Source of the DNA: Megalonaias nervosa
Taxonomy: Eukaryota > Mollusca > Bivalvia > Unionida > Unionidae
Reading direction: 5' to 3'
NCBI GenBank assembly: GCA_016617855.1
Contig: JAECUM010011166.1
Span: 1-64,000, forward strand
DNA: 64,000 nucleotides
Made by a program: the position numbers and the translations under genes. Shown piece by piece: positions 34,278-47,754 of this stretch (positions are counted from its first letter, which is position 1; each line of letters opens with the position of its first letter). Below the pieces are notes generated by a model that saw only the letters and a list, made by a program, of their open reading frames with translations, did not search any database and was not told where the DNA came from.

Positions 34278-35927
34278 CCAATTAAATAATGCATTAAATA
34301 ACCTGTTTTTCAATATTAGCAATCACATGATTCAAAGATACAAATTTTAGATTTCTTCATAACATGACAAAACAAACTACATTAAGAATAATGACTCTAC
34401 AAACAGCATGCTGTCATAGCTAACATGCTGTCCTTTTTTATTATAGTTGAATCAAAATTACTGTACCAAAAGAAATCAAGTGATCCTTGTCTCTGTGGTT
34501 CAGAATGAAAAACTTGCATCAAACATAAATTATGCTTCGATGAAGATATCTGTAAAATTCCAAATAATATAAAATACAGATGAATTAAGAATATTTTTTT
34601 ATTCCTGGGTTGTTATCTAATTCCAAGATCCAGTATGTAAATGTGCAGGTATGTATTTTAGTACTATCCACAATTGAAAAAACACTTTTGTGACCGTGAC
34701 ATGGAAATGTGAAATGATTTTTCTTTAAATAAAAAGTGATATGCTCTATCAATGTTTTTATGATGAAGATATTTCATTTAAAAAGTCCCAAATAAATTTT
34801 AAGCAATGGTTCTCACTTTGCTATAACTGCCAGTAACCTAACGAACAGCGAAGTGTGGTACACCCAAGCTTGGACAATTTCTGGCCATGTGTAAGAATAA
34901 AACCATGCCAAACCCCAACTTTTCTTTAAATTGTATTAAGCAATGTTTTTTTTATCATTGGAGAAATACAGTATGCACTTAAATAACATTAAAAATGTAT
35001 TATTACAGGGATTTTTTTTCAAATATATCACACGGCAACCTATTAAAATCAGATTAATATCATTATGTTCATAGAGATTAATTAGGTTGTTGTGATTTGA
35101 TTTTTCAGTCAAAATCATGGGGTGTCCACTGGGAAAGACCAAGTGACATGCACCACATCAAAAAAGGCTGTCTTTGTATGGGGAAACAACAAAGAATAGT
35201 TCAGGCATTACAGAAAAAGACACCAAATATCATCAATGCAATTTCACTGGTATCATTTTGTTTAGGTCTTTAACAACAAAACCATGGAATCATAAAGTAT
35301 GCTTATTTTACAAGTGTGAAAATTATATTTTTGCCTTTAACCTGGACAAATATTATTAATAATCATGGACTATGCAAACTTCCCAGAGTCTCCTTAATGT
35401 ACATGTTGATAAAGATTTTGAACCTTCCATTTGAAACCCACTGACCATTCACATCTGACCCCTCACACAAAGGGATGCTAATTCCCTCCCATTTTGAATC
35501 AATAATTACACCAAGGATTCCACCAGGATGACCTTTGACCAAACCAAGGGACAATTCCCATAAAGGATATAATAAAATATCACCACAGCAAAAACCTATA
35601 AAGACACAGTATTCCCAACATGTCCAGAATGCTTTATTACTGTGGACAATGATGTCCCTTGGCTATTGCTCCAGGAACTAACCAGCTAATTTGTATTACA
35701 AGTGATACTGATCACACAAATGGTTGACTTGATTTGGTTTGGTCTTTTAAAGCACTGTAACGCACGCAGGTTATTTAGTGCAGCAGCACATGTAGGGTGT
35801 GTAGTGCTGAGGCCATTGAGATTTCACTCAATCATAATTCGAGCCAACATGAAAAAAATATACAAATAATTTACCCATTTATTTCTCTTTGTACTGGGCA
35901 AATTCCATATCCTCTGTATTTTAAAAA

Positions 35928-36145
35928 ATTAATTTGATTAGTGATCCTAAATTACTTTTTTATTTATTAGTAATCCTAAAAAATTAAGTGTTTAAATTAC
36001 ATTTTCATTTATTATTAATCCTACAAAATTATGCACTTAAATTACATTTTTATTTCATTAGTAATCATATAAAATTTACTGCTTAAATTACTTTTTTATT
36101 TTATTAGTAATTCCATAAAATTAACTACTTAAATTATTTTTCAAA
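35928..36145. repeat. AT-rich tandem repeat, about 4-5 copies
   Basis: Units like TTATTAGTAATCCTAAAAAA TTAAGTGTTTAAATTAC are repeated with drift. Two more units of the same kind occur 1 kb away at 37100-37192, so the array was once larger or has been split. Confidence 0.8.
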
Positions 36146-37099
36146 AAATGATTAGTGCTAACATTTGAAAAGTGGTCAAATCTGACTGACCCTTTAATTT
36201 CTTGTCTAAGCCATAAATGTCATAAATTCTATTCATATGGAAATAAAGCTTACACTTTTGGTAATTCTCATGATACATTATCCTTTAATATATTGTCTGA
36301 ACTGCAATAAAACACTAGGAAAAAAAATTAAAAAGAAAAATTTTAAACATTAACAAACATGTATGGAACTATTAGATTCTGTTAAACATATCTAATTCAG
36401 AACTGTGGATATCCTAGTAAATAAGTCAACTTATTCTGACGAAATGTAAATCACGAAACAATTCGTAATGCAATGCAACAAAAAATACTTGCTTATCTGT
36501 AAAATAATTAGGTCAATATACAGAAATTACTTCCTTAGGACAATTAATCAATCAATCAATCGATAAGTCAACAAATTAATGCAATTTTATTGTAAGAAAT
36601 GAAACTATCCAATTCAACTGAAAGAGAGAAAAAATGAAAATGGACATAATGCTTCCTGACATTATTCCTGAAATAACAAACAAATGGCTCGGGTCACAAA
36701 AATGAATTGCCATTTGACTACTACAAGTAAAGACTAAATCATTCAAAATGCATGCATTAAGTTCAATTAAAAATTTTGAGACAAACATTTTGGAATGAGT
36801 AGTAACAATAATTATATAGAATCTAAGTTTACAACAAAGTGCAGTTGAAATACAAGATCTTGACTTTTGTCCATCAGAGCTATCTCAGTGAATTTTATGG
36901 CTGGATAAAGTGCAATTAAAATGAAATTAAAGCAGTACAACTAGGGGAGGGAGGGGCCAGGCTCTATGAGCACTTAGTCATGAAAGGAAATGGTGGGTTA
37001 CATATGGGGTCAAGCAGGTATTTGGACAGGAAAACCTGCTGTGCTTGAAGCCATTTAACCAACCATTTTATTGCCTTTATGGTATTTCCCCATGCATGT

Positions 37100-37192
37100 A
37101 TTATTTTATTAGTAACCTTAGAAAAATAACATCTTAAGTTACTTTTTATTTTATCTGTAATCCTACAGAATTAAGTGCTTAAATTACCATTT
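37100..37192. repeat. Two outlying units of the 35.9-kb AT-rich repeat
   Basis: ATTAGTAACCTTAGAAAAAT and TCTGTAATCCTACAGAATTA each precede a CTTAA(A/G)TTAC segment, as in the main array. Confidence 0.7.
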
Positions 37193-37198
37193 CATCAA

Positions 37199-37233
37199 GT
37201 ATGTATATATGTATGTATGTATGTATGTATGTA
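37199..37233. repeat. (GTAT)n microsatellite
   Basis: About seven GTAT units after a short TATATAT interruption. Confidence 0.92.
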
Positions 37234-37749
37234 AATTTCTAATTATATTGTACACTTCTGTTATAAGAAAAAGAAATTTCACTTGGTAAACACGATGTTG
37301 GGACACTTGATAGTATCTCCGAAAATCAATTTTTAAAAAAGTTTGCTTGGCACCAACTAAATAACAAACAGTCAACATATTCTTGAAAGCTTTTTATCCA
37401 ATTTACACAAAAAGTGGAAAATCTTTGGCAGGTAAAGGGGTAATTGTATCAAGTTATAGGTCTTTGTCAGACGTAAAGATTCACTATTGGATACTTTAAT
37501 ATCAGCCTGTAAAATGAAATAGAATGCTTTATCGTTCTATAAACGATCGTTCATCCCCCAAAAATGTCACACAAATGGAAAATGACTGTACTGCATATGG
37601 CACTGAAAAATAACTCATTGATAAATGATGTATCAACATGTCCTAAACAGGTAAAGACCTGTACTATAAACCCTAGAGACACTCAAATTATGGAACACAT
37701 ATTCTCATCCTTTATGGGCAAGTGTCCTTTACATACAAGTGAAATATGT

Positions 37750-37905
37750 ACCATATATACTGTGTATGCAGAGTCTAACTGCAAACAGCTAGACCATGAT
37801 CTGCCCACACATAATGTGCCAGCAAATCAGGGTCAATGTTGTTTGTTCTTCTGATTAGTCGTAACAAACAGCATTCATCCATATCTGACAGTCATTATCT
37901 GTGTC
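37750..37905. mobile_element. Family-1 TA-MITE, right end missing
   Basis: ACCATATATACTGTGTATGCAG at the left, the first hairpin GACCATGATCTGCCC...GCAAATCAGGGTC, and the centre TTGTTCTTCTGATTAGTCGT remain. The second hairpin fades out. Confidence 0.75.
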
Positions 37906-39908
37906 AAGGCAATTTTCTTTTGGCTCTGAATAAATACAAGTATACACAATAAGTAAACTTAAGAAAGGGGTTTTGTTATTGTCCTTGATGAGCAAGTGTC
38001 TGCAAAGGTAAGGTTAGCTATTCATTTTGTTATCACATAATACATATGCTTTCACAATATACACTAAAATCAAATATATTCAAATAACAAATATGTTGAA
38101 CTCCATTTTGAAACATCTAACAAAATTTCATATTCTTTATACAATGACCATCCAAAAATATAAGGAAAAGTTTGCAGTTATTCATTATCTATTTTTTCCC
38201 CCTTTTCAAGGAAGTAGAAAATTCTTCAAGTGTCAGGGTTCCATGAAAGATTTAGTTTGAACTACATACAGCATTATTAACGAAAACCGCAAGACTGGAA
38301 AGGCTGATAGAACGAATTGGAGACCCTACTAGGCTACAAAACACTCAAACGTACAGCATGTACATTTCTCATTACATCACTTTCAAGATAAATATATCTG
38401 TAGGGAAAGGCAGGCGAGCAAAATTCCTTTGTGACAGGTGAAATTGATGAGAAAATCCTGAAATCTAAGAAATGGCACACGTGTGGAATATTTTTTAAGC
38501 CAAGGTAGTTGGAATGTCCAATTTGGCGACTTCCAGGTTACCAATCATTGGTCTGACACATGCATGTCATCGAAAGTCATCAATTTCAGAGGATTCATAT
38601 TGTGTGTTGTCATTTTCAAATCCCTGGACCAGATATCATGTACATAAATGTCTTGGTCATAGAATACCTAGTCAATATTAATTACATTTTAATGGTCTCC
38701 AAGTTTATGTTAAATAACTCTATAATCTCACTCTATCACATTTCTCCAATTCCGGTCATTAGTAGGTCATTAATAACTGACTGGCCTGTGGATAGATATA
38801 AAAATATAGATAAGATCAAATCATAGGTATTCTCTGCTTACAGGATGAATATCTACCTACAAATCTCACCCGTTAAACATTTTATTTTTCCCTGGGCTAC
38901 ACAATTATTGAGATGTAACACGCATGTGACACAGAAGAAATATGTTTATTTCTTCATTTGAGATCAACTCCAAATATGATCACAAAATAAAGGACCAACA
39001 GTATTCTTTTTTTCCCTCAAAATCACTAATGCCTTGAAGTGTTCTAAATCTACCCATTACCACCAAACCATGAACAGTGCCGATAATGTGATTGTGAAAA
39101 ATGAAATGCCAGTAAAAATACATTTGAAAATTCACAGATATAGTTACATATATTTACTGTCAAGTGTGAATTAGTACCTGTCTAGGATAGGGGCAAACTG
39201 ATTGGGAAATTTAAGATTTCTTCAAATGTATTTATTGAGAGTACATCGGAAATAATCCAGAGGTAATGTCTAGACAAATACAACAGTTCTTGTCTTCATC
39301 ATGCACCTTAGGTAAAAAAAAAAAATGAATAACAACAATGTCAAATTAAGCAAGCCAATTTATATCATTAAAGTTTTTATATACAGTATATTGTTGTAAC
39401 CAGTCAAAGAATGTCACCTGTTAAACTGGTGTATGCCTATGTTTGCTCAGTAAACAGGTGGCACTGCTGAAAAGGGAAGCGACTGTCAATGCAGATACAA
39501 TTTCAGTTTAGATTTGTAAATAAAGATATCTACAGATGAAACAGCGAAATATCCTATTTTCATTGCATGGTTGCTAAGAGTATCATAGGAGTTCTGGTTT
39601 GCCATATCAAGTCCATGTTCACATAACATGGCAAAATCTAGTCCTGTAATTCAGTGAAAGCCATGCACACTGATAAAGTTGGATTAAGAAAAAACCCAAG
39701 TTATAAAAAAAGAAGTCAAATTTATTAACAAAAATATCAGACACTAAGCATATTTAGGAGTTTTTCTACAAGGGTTCAGTTCTGAAAAGGGATCAGACCA
39801 TATTCCTTGTGCTGAAATGACCAACTATCTGCTTTTCACAAAAAGTGTTATTTTTGCTAGGAGGGGAGGGGAGGGGTTCCTTATAAACATGTCTAGTCAC
39901 ACATCCCA

Positions 39909-39909
<1 letters not shown>

Positions 39910-39960
<51 letters not shown>

Positions 39961-39968
39961 GTTTTATA

Positions 39969-40006
<38 letters not shown>

Positions 40007-40035
40007 GATGCTGTTGATGTTATTGTTGATGCTGA

Positions 40036-40066
<31 letters not shown>
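39910..40066. repeat. (ATT)n microsatellite with interruptions
   Basis: Three ATT blocks are separated by GTTTTATATTG and GATGCTGTTGATGTTATTGTTGATGCTG-type interruptions (given as short words). About 150 bp in all. Confidence 0.95.
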
Positions 40067-40447
40067 TAGAAAATTATATTAATATTGTACTTCATTATAA
40101 CCTGATTTCACTATAGGGCAGTACATGCTATGGCTTCCATGGATAGGATTAGAATCAGGTGAGTGCTGTACATGAAATGGACTGCCCTATTCAGTCTGTA
40201 TGTACATGTAGTTCAGGCTGAAAACAGTTGATTGCCTCGGTTAATGAAGTTTATAGCCATTTTATGTTTGAACAAGATGTATCCATACTATTTGCTTCAT
40301 TAACTTACACCAGGCCATTTAACATTAAGTGTTCATGAATGTACCATGAACTGATTTTTGCATTCAGGTACAAAACCTATTTATAACATCTACTGATACA
40401 CTGCACTGATACATACACGAAAATACACAATGAAACAAAAATCACTT

Positions 40448-40661
40448 ACCCATATATGCTCACTTATAAAACAGTCCAACTGCACAGACCCAGATCTGCT
40501 GGCACATAATGTGCCGGCAGATCTGGGTCTATGCAGTTTGTTAGGAGCAATCAGCAGAACCTACAAAATGGTCCCAATCTGTATGTGCATTATGTTACAG
40601 CAGATATGTAGCTTTGTTGTTTGCAATCTGACTCTACTTATAAGTGAGTACATACGGTAGC
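40448..40661. mobile_element. Family-1 TA-MITE, full length
   Basis: From ACCCATATATGCTCACTTATAA to TTATAAGTGAGTACATACGG, flanked by TA. It has a strong first hairpin, with CCCAGATCTGCTGGCACATA facing TGTGCCGGCAGATCTGGGTC. Confidence 0.88.
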
Positions 40662-41211
40662 TGCATACTTCCCATTACTGGGATTACTTTCTTGCTCTGG
40701 CTTAACCATCATCATCCTTTGACTTAAAACCTCTTAAAAGTTGAAATGCTCAACAAAAAATATTGGTCCACAGCACCTTAAGCTTTTAAGGCTACTAAAT
40801 TAATATGAAGCAACCTCCGCCTTTTCCATCGGCCTAAGCAAACCTTGGATGAATAAGGCAGTTTGATATCCTCAGTTCTGGGGAAAACGAGAAACCAGAC
40901 AGCACCAAATTCTTCCAAAACAAAACAGAATCACCTAAACAGTTTCCTGAACAGATACGAACTAAATAATAGGTAAATAAAACACATACAAGCTAAAAAA
41001 TTAACTGAATGCAGCTTGTGAAATTTTTTATTTTAATGAAACAATACTTTAATTTTCATCTTCTGTGCTTGTAGCATTTTGCCATGTAAAATATTCATTT
41101 TCGTGAATGAAATTCAAAATGACTGTCTCTGCAACACATTTGAGATATTTTTTTTCATGTTAAAGGCCAAGGACAGACCAATTGCCAGGTTCCCCTGTCT
41201 CCAACAGGATT

Positions 41212-41522
41212 AAAATCAGATCTCCACCATCCTAGGTGAGGATCTGACTGAGACTGCTTAGGGGTGATGTTCTGGTGACCTATGTTATTACCATAATCAC
41301 TAACTTTATAAGCCAATCAGATCAAGTCTTATATCTTTGCATTTGGGAGACTGAGCAGTATTGTTGAAGAGCATCAATGTGTGCTGAACAAGTTGATTCA
41401 CTTTTAAATTTCTGAAATCTTCATTTCCATTGGCTAATTCAAAGGTCACCAAAACATTACCCCTAAGCAGTCACTGTCAGATCTTCACATTGGACAGTGG
41501 AGATCTGATTTTAATCAGATTG
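41212..41522. mobile_element. Long-TIR MITE (family 2), inverted older copy
   Basis: Its reverse complement aligns end to end with 13575-13893: CAATCTGATTAAAATCAGAT at one end, GTGAAGATCTGACAGTGACT next, and the interior ACTGCTCAGTCTCC and GATATAAGACTTGATCTGAT. The flanking decamers CCCCTGTCTC and CTGGTGTTTC match at only six of ten positions, so the duplication has decayed or been lost. Confidence 0.85.
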
Positions 41523-42092
41523 CTGGTGTTTCTACACTTCAGCTATATCCCATATGAGTTTTAAAACTCCAGCTTAGTAATGATGGAAAGGCGGGACAAA
41601 TTGGGGGGTGGGGGTGGATATTGGGGTGGTTAGTTTTGCATGAAATGGTCCAAAATTTGTCAGTTTATAAAATGTGTAACATTGTTACTGGGAAAAGTGG
41701 GTCTGACCCACCCTCAACCACCTACCCCTAACTCCAATCTCTCTAAATCCACCTCTAAAAAGGACACTATGTAAAAAGAAGTTGGGAAATTAATTTAATG
41801 ATGCAATATTCAGTCCTAACTGTCATAACTACAGAAGCTCTATTTAGTTTTGGGTTTTTACCTATTCAAAACCATCCTGGCCACAGTTCTGTTATCAGAA
41901 TGAAAACTGTAAATCAATCTCCGATTAATATCTCAACTCATTCCTTGACAAATGTACCTGCCACACCATCTCACATTACCAACCAACTTGTTACTGAGTC
42001 GAATTTCACCCAATGGCAATTACCCTTTAGAGGTAGCATGAAGGAATTTTTTTTACCACCACCCCCCCTCCTTTTTTTTAACAAAAGTTTTA

Positions 42093-42180
42093 GACAGCTG
42101 TGATAGCACAGTTGGTAAAACATCAGGGTCATAACTCTAGGGATTGATACCTGCCCAGTCAGCTGACAGGGAGTACCTTG
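42093..42180 (+). mobile_element. SINE head fragment
   Basis: GCTGTGATAGCACAGTTGGT AAAACATCAGG and GGGATTGATACCTGCCCAG are the A- and B-box regions of the tRNA-derived SINE superfamily. The body stops near GGGAGTACCTTGGGACCC. Confidence 0.55.
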
Positions 42181-42217
42181 GGACCCATTTTACAATTACT
42201 ATATGTATACATGTGTG

Positions 42218-42222
<5 letters not shown>

Positions 42223-42281
<59 letters not shown>
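42223..42281. repeat. (TA)n microsatellite
   Basis: About 29 TA units, abutting a family-1 MITE. The MITE's own TA-rich end or its TA target may have seeded it (inference). Confidence 0.95.
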
Positions 42282-42284
<3 letters not shown>

Positions 42285-42286
<2 letters not shown>

Positions 42287-42445
42287 CATTCATTTATAAA
42301 CTGGGTCTATCTGCAATCAACACATACCCTGATCTGCTGTCACATAATGTACTGCCAGATCTGGGTCTATGAAGTTTGTTCTACTGATTACTTCTAACAA
42401 AATGCAAAGACAAAATTACAGTTGAACCCAACAAATATGCAAGTA
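42285..42445. mobile_element. Family-1 TA-MITE, truncated
   Basis: The left end is obscured by the TA run. ATTCATTTATAAACTGGGTC, the first hairpin ACCCTGATCTGCTGTCACAT, and the centre TTGTTCTACTGATTACTTCT are present. The right part is deleted down to CAGTTGAACCCAAC. Confidence 0.72.
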
Positions 42446-42607
42446 AAAACAGTATTTCAGGGAAAAAAATGGGTTGCTCCCTTGTCACAGAACTTGCAAT
42501 TCTTAATTGGGGGTTGGGGTTGGTTGATTCAGCTGGATAGGAATCACAATACATTCAGTAAAGGAAGTTTGTTGTTCCTGGTTGGGATGATACAGATGCA
42601 TCAGCCA

Positions 42608-43068
42608 CCAAAACTGAGACCCTAACTTCACCATCTTTCAGTGTACCCAAACTGAGACCCTAACTTCACCATCTTTCAGTGTACCCAAACTAAGACCCTA
42701 ACTTCACCATCTTTCAGTGTACCCAAACTGAGACCCTAACTTCACCATCTTTCAGTGTACCCAAACTGAGACCCTAACTTCACCATCTTTCAGTGTACCC
42801 AAACTGAGACCCTAACTTCACCATCTTTCAGTGTACCCAAAACTGAGATCCTAACTTCACCATCTTTCAGTGTACCAAAACTGAGACCCTAACTTCACCA
42901 TCTTTCAGTGTACCCAAAACTGAGACCCTAACTTCACCATCTTTCAGTGTACCCAAACTGAGACCCTAACTTCACCATCTTTCAGTGTACACAAAACTGA
43001 GACCCTAACCTCACAGTCTATCTTTCAGTGTTCCTAAAATGAGACCCTAACTTGACAGTGATCCAAAA
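42608..43068. repeat. 38-39 bp minisatellite, about 12 copies
   Basis: The unit AAACTGAGACCCTAACTTCA CCATCTTTCAGTGTACCC is nearly identical in the first ten copies, then diverges in the last two (CCTCACAGTCT; TTGACAG). The CCCTAA word is a coincidence and not a telomeric array. Confidence 0.96.
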
Positions 43069-44182
43069 CTGTTAGAAACACAAAATGAAGTATTTTTTTG
43101 CTTCTCCCCCCACCCCCAATGATACATGTAATACACAATCTAACTTGCCCATACCAGCAACTAGTCATCAGCTGTCAATATACCCCTCACTAACTAGTGT
43201 TCTAAACAGTTTATTAATCAGATTCCATTATGATAACATCCTTACCCAATTATCTGGAATTTAGTCTTACAATGTACTGAATATTTTATCCAGCAGGTTT
43301 GCCATCAGGGGGCTGAAATTGATGATTAATGACTTCAAGTAGCAGTGGATTTCATTACCTTTGCCATGTCAGGGTATATCAACAGAACAAAAGTCTTGAT
43401 AACATGTTTGATGGTATACAACTGGCATTTAATCTGTAATCTGTACTGTAGACCCAGATTTACCATCACATAACCAAGGATGGAAATTAAGGATTTTTTT
43501 TCTTTTTTAGTTAATACATTTGTAACAGCACTGAAAATCTGTATACAATACACAACCCTTATTTACTTGTATGCACCATGTATTTATTTCATAACCTGAC
43601 GACATCCTGACAGATCTATATTTATCCTATGCATTCTACTAATTGTTTGGACGAAACATCAAAGACCCGGATATGTAGTCACATCATCTGAGTTTTCCAG
43701 CACCCCATCAAGAATCCCAATCTTTATTATACTGTATTTCTAAAACAAGAAAACAGCAAGTTACAACCCAATTTTCATGTCTTTTCCCGGGGAGTCAGGG
43801 ATTTTCCCCGAGTAGGCAAATGATAAATCCTAATTTGGTGCCTAAAATATCTGCAGCTGATGCATCAATATGGTTATTTATACTGTAATATCATTGACAT
43901 TGTCATTATTGTATAATTTCTATCCCAAACAAGTCAACAAACCTGTCAAAAAACATCCCCTATTAACGGCTGACGGGTCTTCACATTGTTCTGAAATTTA
44001 ATGATGACAATTTATTTTAAACCTTAAACCTTATTCATAAAAGCAGAAATGGAATTTGAAGCCAAATTCATTTTCTTTGAACTGGAAAGCTCTATATGTA
44101 TAACTTTACACTATTTTCATGATCACAATGAACAATAATTTACTGATAGAATTATTGATAAATATCAACTAGGATAAAAACT

Positions 44183-44392
44183 ACCATACATACTCACTTA
44201 TAAGAGAAGTCCAACTGCAAATAACACAGACCCTGGTTTGCTGTCGCATCATGCACCTGTAGATCAAGGTCTATACTATTTGTTATTACCCCTAACAAAC
44301 TGTACAGACCTTGATCTGCCATCGCATCAAATGAATGCAGATCTGTCTGCAGTTCTGAAGATGGATGGACTTTTTCAAGAATATATATGGTA
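44183..44392. mobile_element. Family-1 TA-MITE, full length
   Basis: ACCATACATACTCACTTATAAG at the left and AAGAATATATATGG at the right, flanked by TA. The second hairpin is partly decayed (CTTGATCTGCCATCGCATCA). Confidence 0.82.
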
Positions 44393-45288
44393 TCTTGTAT
44401 AATGGGGATCCTATTATTACGTGTTTGGATAAAGACTGAGCTGTATTATAGAAAATCGTCTTGTAAGGCAATGTGTTTATTGCTAAAAATCGAATGCCGG
44501 ACAAACTGTCTACTCATAAAATAATAGTTGATAAAATGATAGTCGAAAGAATTCAGTTGAATTCTATTTTGTTATGATACAATAAATAGCTGGAGGATTA
44601 AAATGACAATGATGACCTGGACAAGGTGCAAATCTTAAACCAAGTCTGAATGTCTGAACTAAATCAAGATGTTATACATGTATGTCTATTTCAAAGACTG
44701 TATTTATATAGTTCTATTTTATCCAAATAGCTTAAAAAAACAACAAGGATCCATATCTGCTTTTTAAATATAATACCTGTATTTTAAATTCTTTCAGCTT
44801 ATTCTCTTTCAAGATAATGCTCCATTAACAGCTAAATATGCCTGGCATGACTGAACATTTAAGACTGGTCAACAAAATTTGTGACAGGATGTAAAAATCC
44901 ATGAAACTCCTCCTTGTCTTGGGAATGGGAACTTTTATGAGATTTCAAAACCAGGACTACATCACAGGAATGGGAAATTTTGTGAGATTTCACAAAAAGG
45001 ATTACATCAATGGCTTCTCAAAGTTTTGCTCAAGATCTCCACCAATCACCCACTCTAAGTCTGTGAAACTTGGGCGATGTAAGAACAAAATCTGTCACAT
45101 ATATATTGCCAAAATTAAATTAAATATCATCTCTATATTTCAAATTCTTTTAATATATATTAAACTTTTTACCCCCTCCTTCGTATCCAAAGAGAGACGC
45201 TAAGTGTTATATTCCTCTTGCATGTGGTTACATGTGCAACCGATACAAAATTAGGTGAATTTTTACCCAGTGGTTTGGAGAAGATATA

Positions 45289-45495
45289 CTGTATATACTT
45301 GCTTATAAGTCAACTCAAACTGCTAACAACAAATATCCTGATTTGCCATAGAATTATGCACCTGCAGATCAGGGTATATGCTGTTTGTTCTACTGATTAC
45401 TACTAACAAACTGTACAGACCCAGATCTGCCTGCACTTTATGTGATGGCAGATCTGGATCTGTGCAGTAGGACCCATCTTATAAGTATATGTATG
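45289..45495. mobile_element. Family-1 TA-MITE, right end altered
   Basis: ACTGTATATACTTGCTTATAAG at the left. Both hairpins are present. The right end CATCTTATAAGTATATGTATG grades into a short (TA)n run at 45497-45512. Confidence 0.83.
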
Positions 45496-45912
45496 TATAT
45501 ATATATATATATCAGTTAAAGTCACAAGGACTGATGGACAAAAGGATATTACACTGTTGCTATACTTTAGCAGTGGCTTCCTAATCAAGAATCTCTCATG
45601 AAATACTTCACAAAATTGTCAGCCAGCCAATTCTTCTTCTTCCAATCAAAATCTTTGTTATTCTCTGTGTCCTGTTCAAGGATTTCTTCTACCCATGCTA
45701 TGACATGAAGAACTTTTACTTGTTGCTGAGGTAGTGGGTGGGTGGTGTCAAGTTCTGGGAATACATTAAGTAATACCTATAACAATACCCTCCCATTCAC
45801 CAGTCCTAAACTCTACACACTGGAGCTGGGCTGGGTACAAAATTTGGATCTGTCCTTAGGACAACTAGCCCACATCATGGTGGCCCATTCTTCCCCTTCC
45901 ACACAGACTATT

Positions 45913-46132
45913 ACCATATATACTAGCTTATAAGTCAAGTCCAACTGCAACTGGACAAACACAGATCTGCTGGCACATAATGCACCGGCAGATCTGGGAT
46001 CCATGCAGTTTGTTTGAAGTAATCAGGAGAACAAATAACATAGACCCTGATCTGCAGTCGACTTATACCATGGCAGATCAGGATCTTTGTTGTTTGCAGT
46101 TTGACTTGACTTATAAGCGAGTACTTATGGTA
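45913..46132. mobile_element. Family-1 TA-MITE, full length reference copy
   Basis: It has clear ends (ACCATATATACTAGCTTATAAG; CTTATAAGCGAGTACTTATGG) and TA on both sides. It shows the architecture well: outer inverted repeat, hairpin 1 CAGATCTGCTGGCACATAAT/GCACCGGCAGATCTG, spacer, hairpin 2 CCCTGATCTGCAG.../CATGGCAGATCAGG, outer inverted repeat. Confidence 0.9.
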
Positions 46133-46629
46133 TCAAATACCCCATAACCTAACTGTCCTGGAGAAGATTGCCAGTCCATCACTGCCCAACAGACCTTCCA
46201 AAACCAGAGGCAAATCAAGTTCAGTCAGATGATGGCTCACATCCAAAAAGTAAGTACACCCCCCCTACAATGGCCATTACACTTCAAAGATCCAGAGACC
46301 TAAAAATGTGTCAAAAGAGATTCAAGCAAGGATGATGTAGTGTGCAATGTCTTTGCTAACTTGTTCATGAATGACTTGGAAACATTGATTCAAGATTTAA
46401 TGGGGTTATTCTGGCTTCCTGTGATTAATCGTATAAGAGATAAGAAAATCTGGCAAATGGATCCATATTTACAAGGAATAATGCATAACCAAGAGTGAAG
46501 AGCGTAAACTTGTATCTGTTGGCTATTTTATGTGCTGACAGATCAGGGTCTATACTGCTTCAAATCAACAAATTTCATTATCTGCTAGCACATTCTACAA
46601 CAAACCTGGTTCTACACCACTTCACAGAA

Positions 46630-46815
46630 TGAGCCACAGTGGCTGAGTCGATAAGAAACTGGATGGCATGTTAATAAGGGTGCAGGTTTGATTCCCCGCA
46701 TCATACCAGCCTGGATTGGAGACCATGGTGTGTCCATGGGCAAGACACTTTACTTATCTCTTCACAAAATAATGTTCCAAGTGTTGCTGTGTCCAGAAAC
46801 AAACCAAATGAAATC
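46630..46815 (+). mobile_element. tRNA-derived SINE, Deu-like domain
   Basis: GCCACAGTGGCTGAGTCGAT (A-box region), CAGGTTTGATTCCC (B box), then CCATGGTGTGTCCATGGGCA AGACACTTTACTT and a tail ending GAAACAAACCAAATG. One of the better-preserved copies of this superfamily. Confidence 0.65.
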
Positions 46816-47754
46816 AAACTCTGTGTGTGTGGGTGGGTGTGTGTGGGGGGTGTGCCACTGATGTTCCAGTATATCAGGGTGAATGCCTTGTGCAATGGGG
46901 TGTGAATCATACAGAGTGAAACCATGGTAATTTACAGGTGAGCTGCATGAGAAAACATGATTTAAATAAATGACTAAAACAGTCTATGTTTAACAATTAT
47001 TACTTAAGTATTGACTGTCATACTCTTCTTTCAAGTCAATTCATAAAGAATTTTCATAGTTATTATTAGGGGAGTGTCCAATCATTGGATTGTTTCCAGA
47101 CTATTTTTAAGCAATTATCTATTGTACAGAAACTATAATAGTTGTGTCATTTTGGGTAACTTGGTACAGCAGCATTAATCAATTAACCAATTTTCAGGCA
47201 TTACATGAAGGTTCTTGTCCACTGGTATGCAAAAATGTCCTGATATTTAACACCTAATATGCATAGTTATTTCTATGTTGCACCTTAAAGTTCCAAAGTC
47301 TAAGGGTTATTTTTATTACTTTTCAATTATCTTTTTTTAGACCTAAACTTTAAATGCCAAAAGTTGCTGGTTTTCATAAAACTGGAGTTTGTGTACAGAT
47401 TTTAGACTTTCTGGCCTGACATCTAAAGCAGAATGGTCCTACCTAACTACACACGGACAGGTGAACCTCCAAAAAAAGTAGCATAAGTTTGAGCTTTGGA
47501 TTAAAACGTGGCCAGGACACAAAAAACATGGGTGCAGTACAAACAAAAAATAAAAGTTGTCTAATTTTTGCCCTTCTGCACATGCACAAATGAAATAGCC
47601 AATCAAAAATGTCTTTTATATACCTAGGAATCTGGCTAAATGAAAATCTCTTGGAAACTGATGTACCTGGATGTATTTAAAAGTAACCCTACAAATATGT
47701 TTCCAAACCCCCCACTGAAAATGAAAAGAATCTCCTGGGGTTAATGAGTTAACA

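Noticed and set aside
40430..40660. Recurring peptide like NCTDPDLLAHNVPADLGL in several open frames
   Set aside because: It is the conceptual translation of the palindromic family-1 MITE, seen in different frames and strands at many copies, and is not a protein family.
42608..43068. Interstitial telomeric repeat (CCCTAA words)
   Set aside because: CCCTAA occurs once per 38-bp unit and not as a hexamer array.
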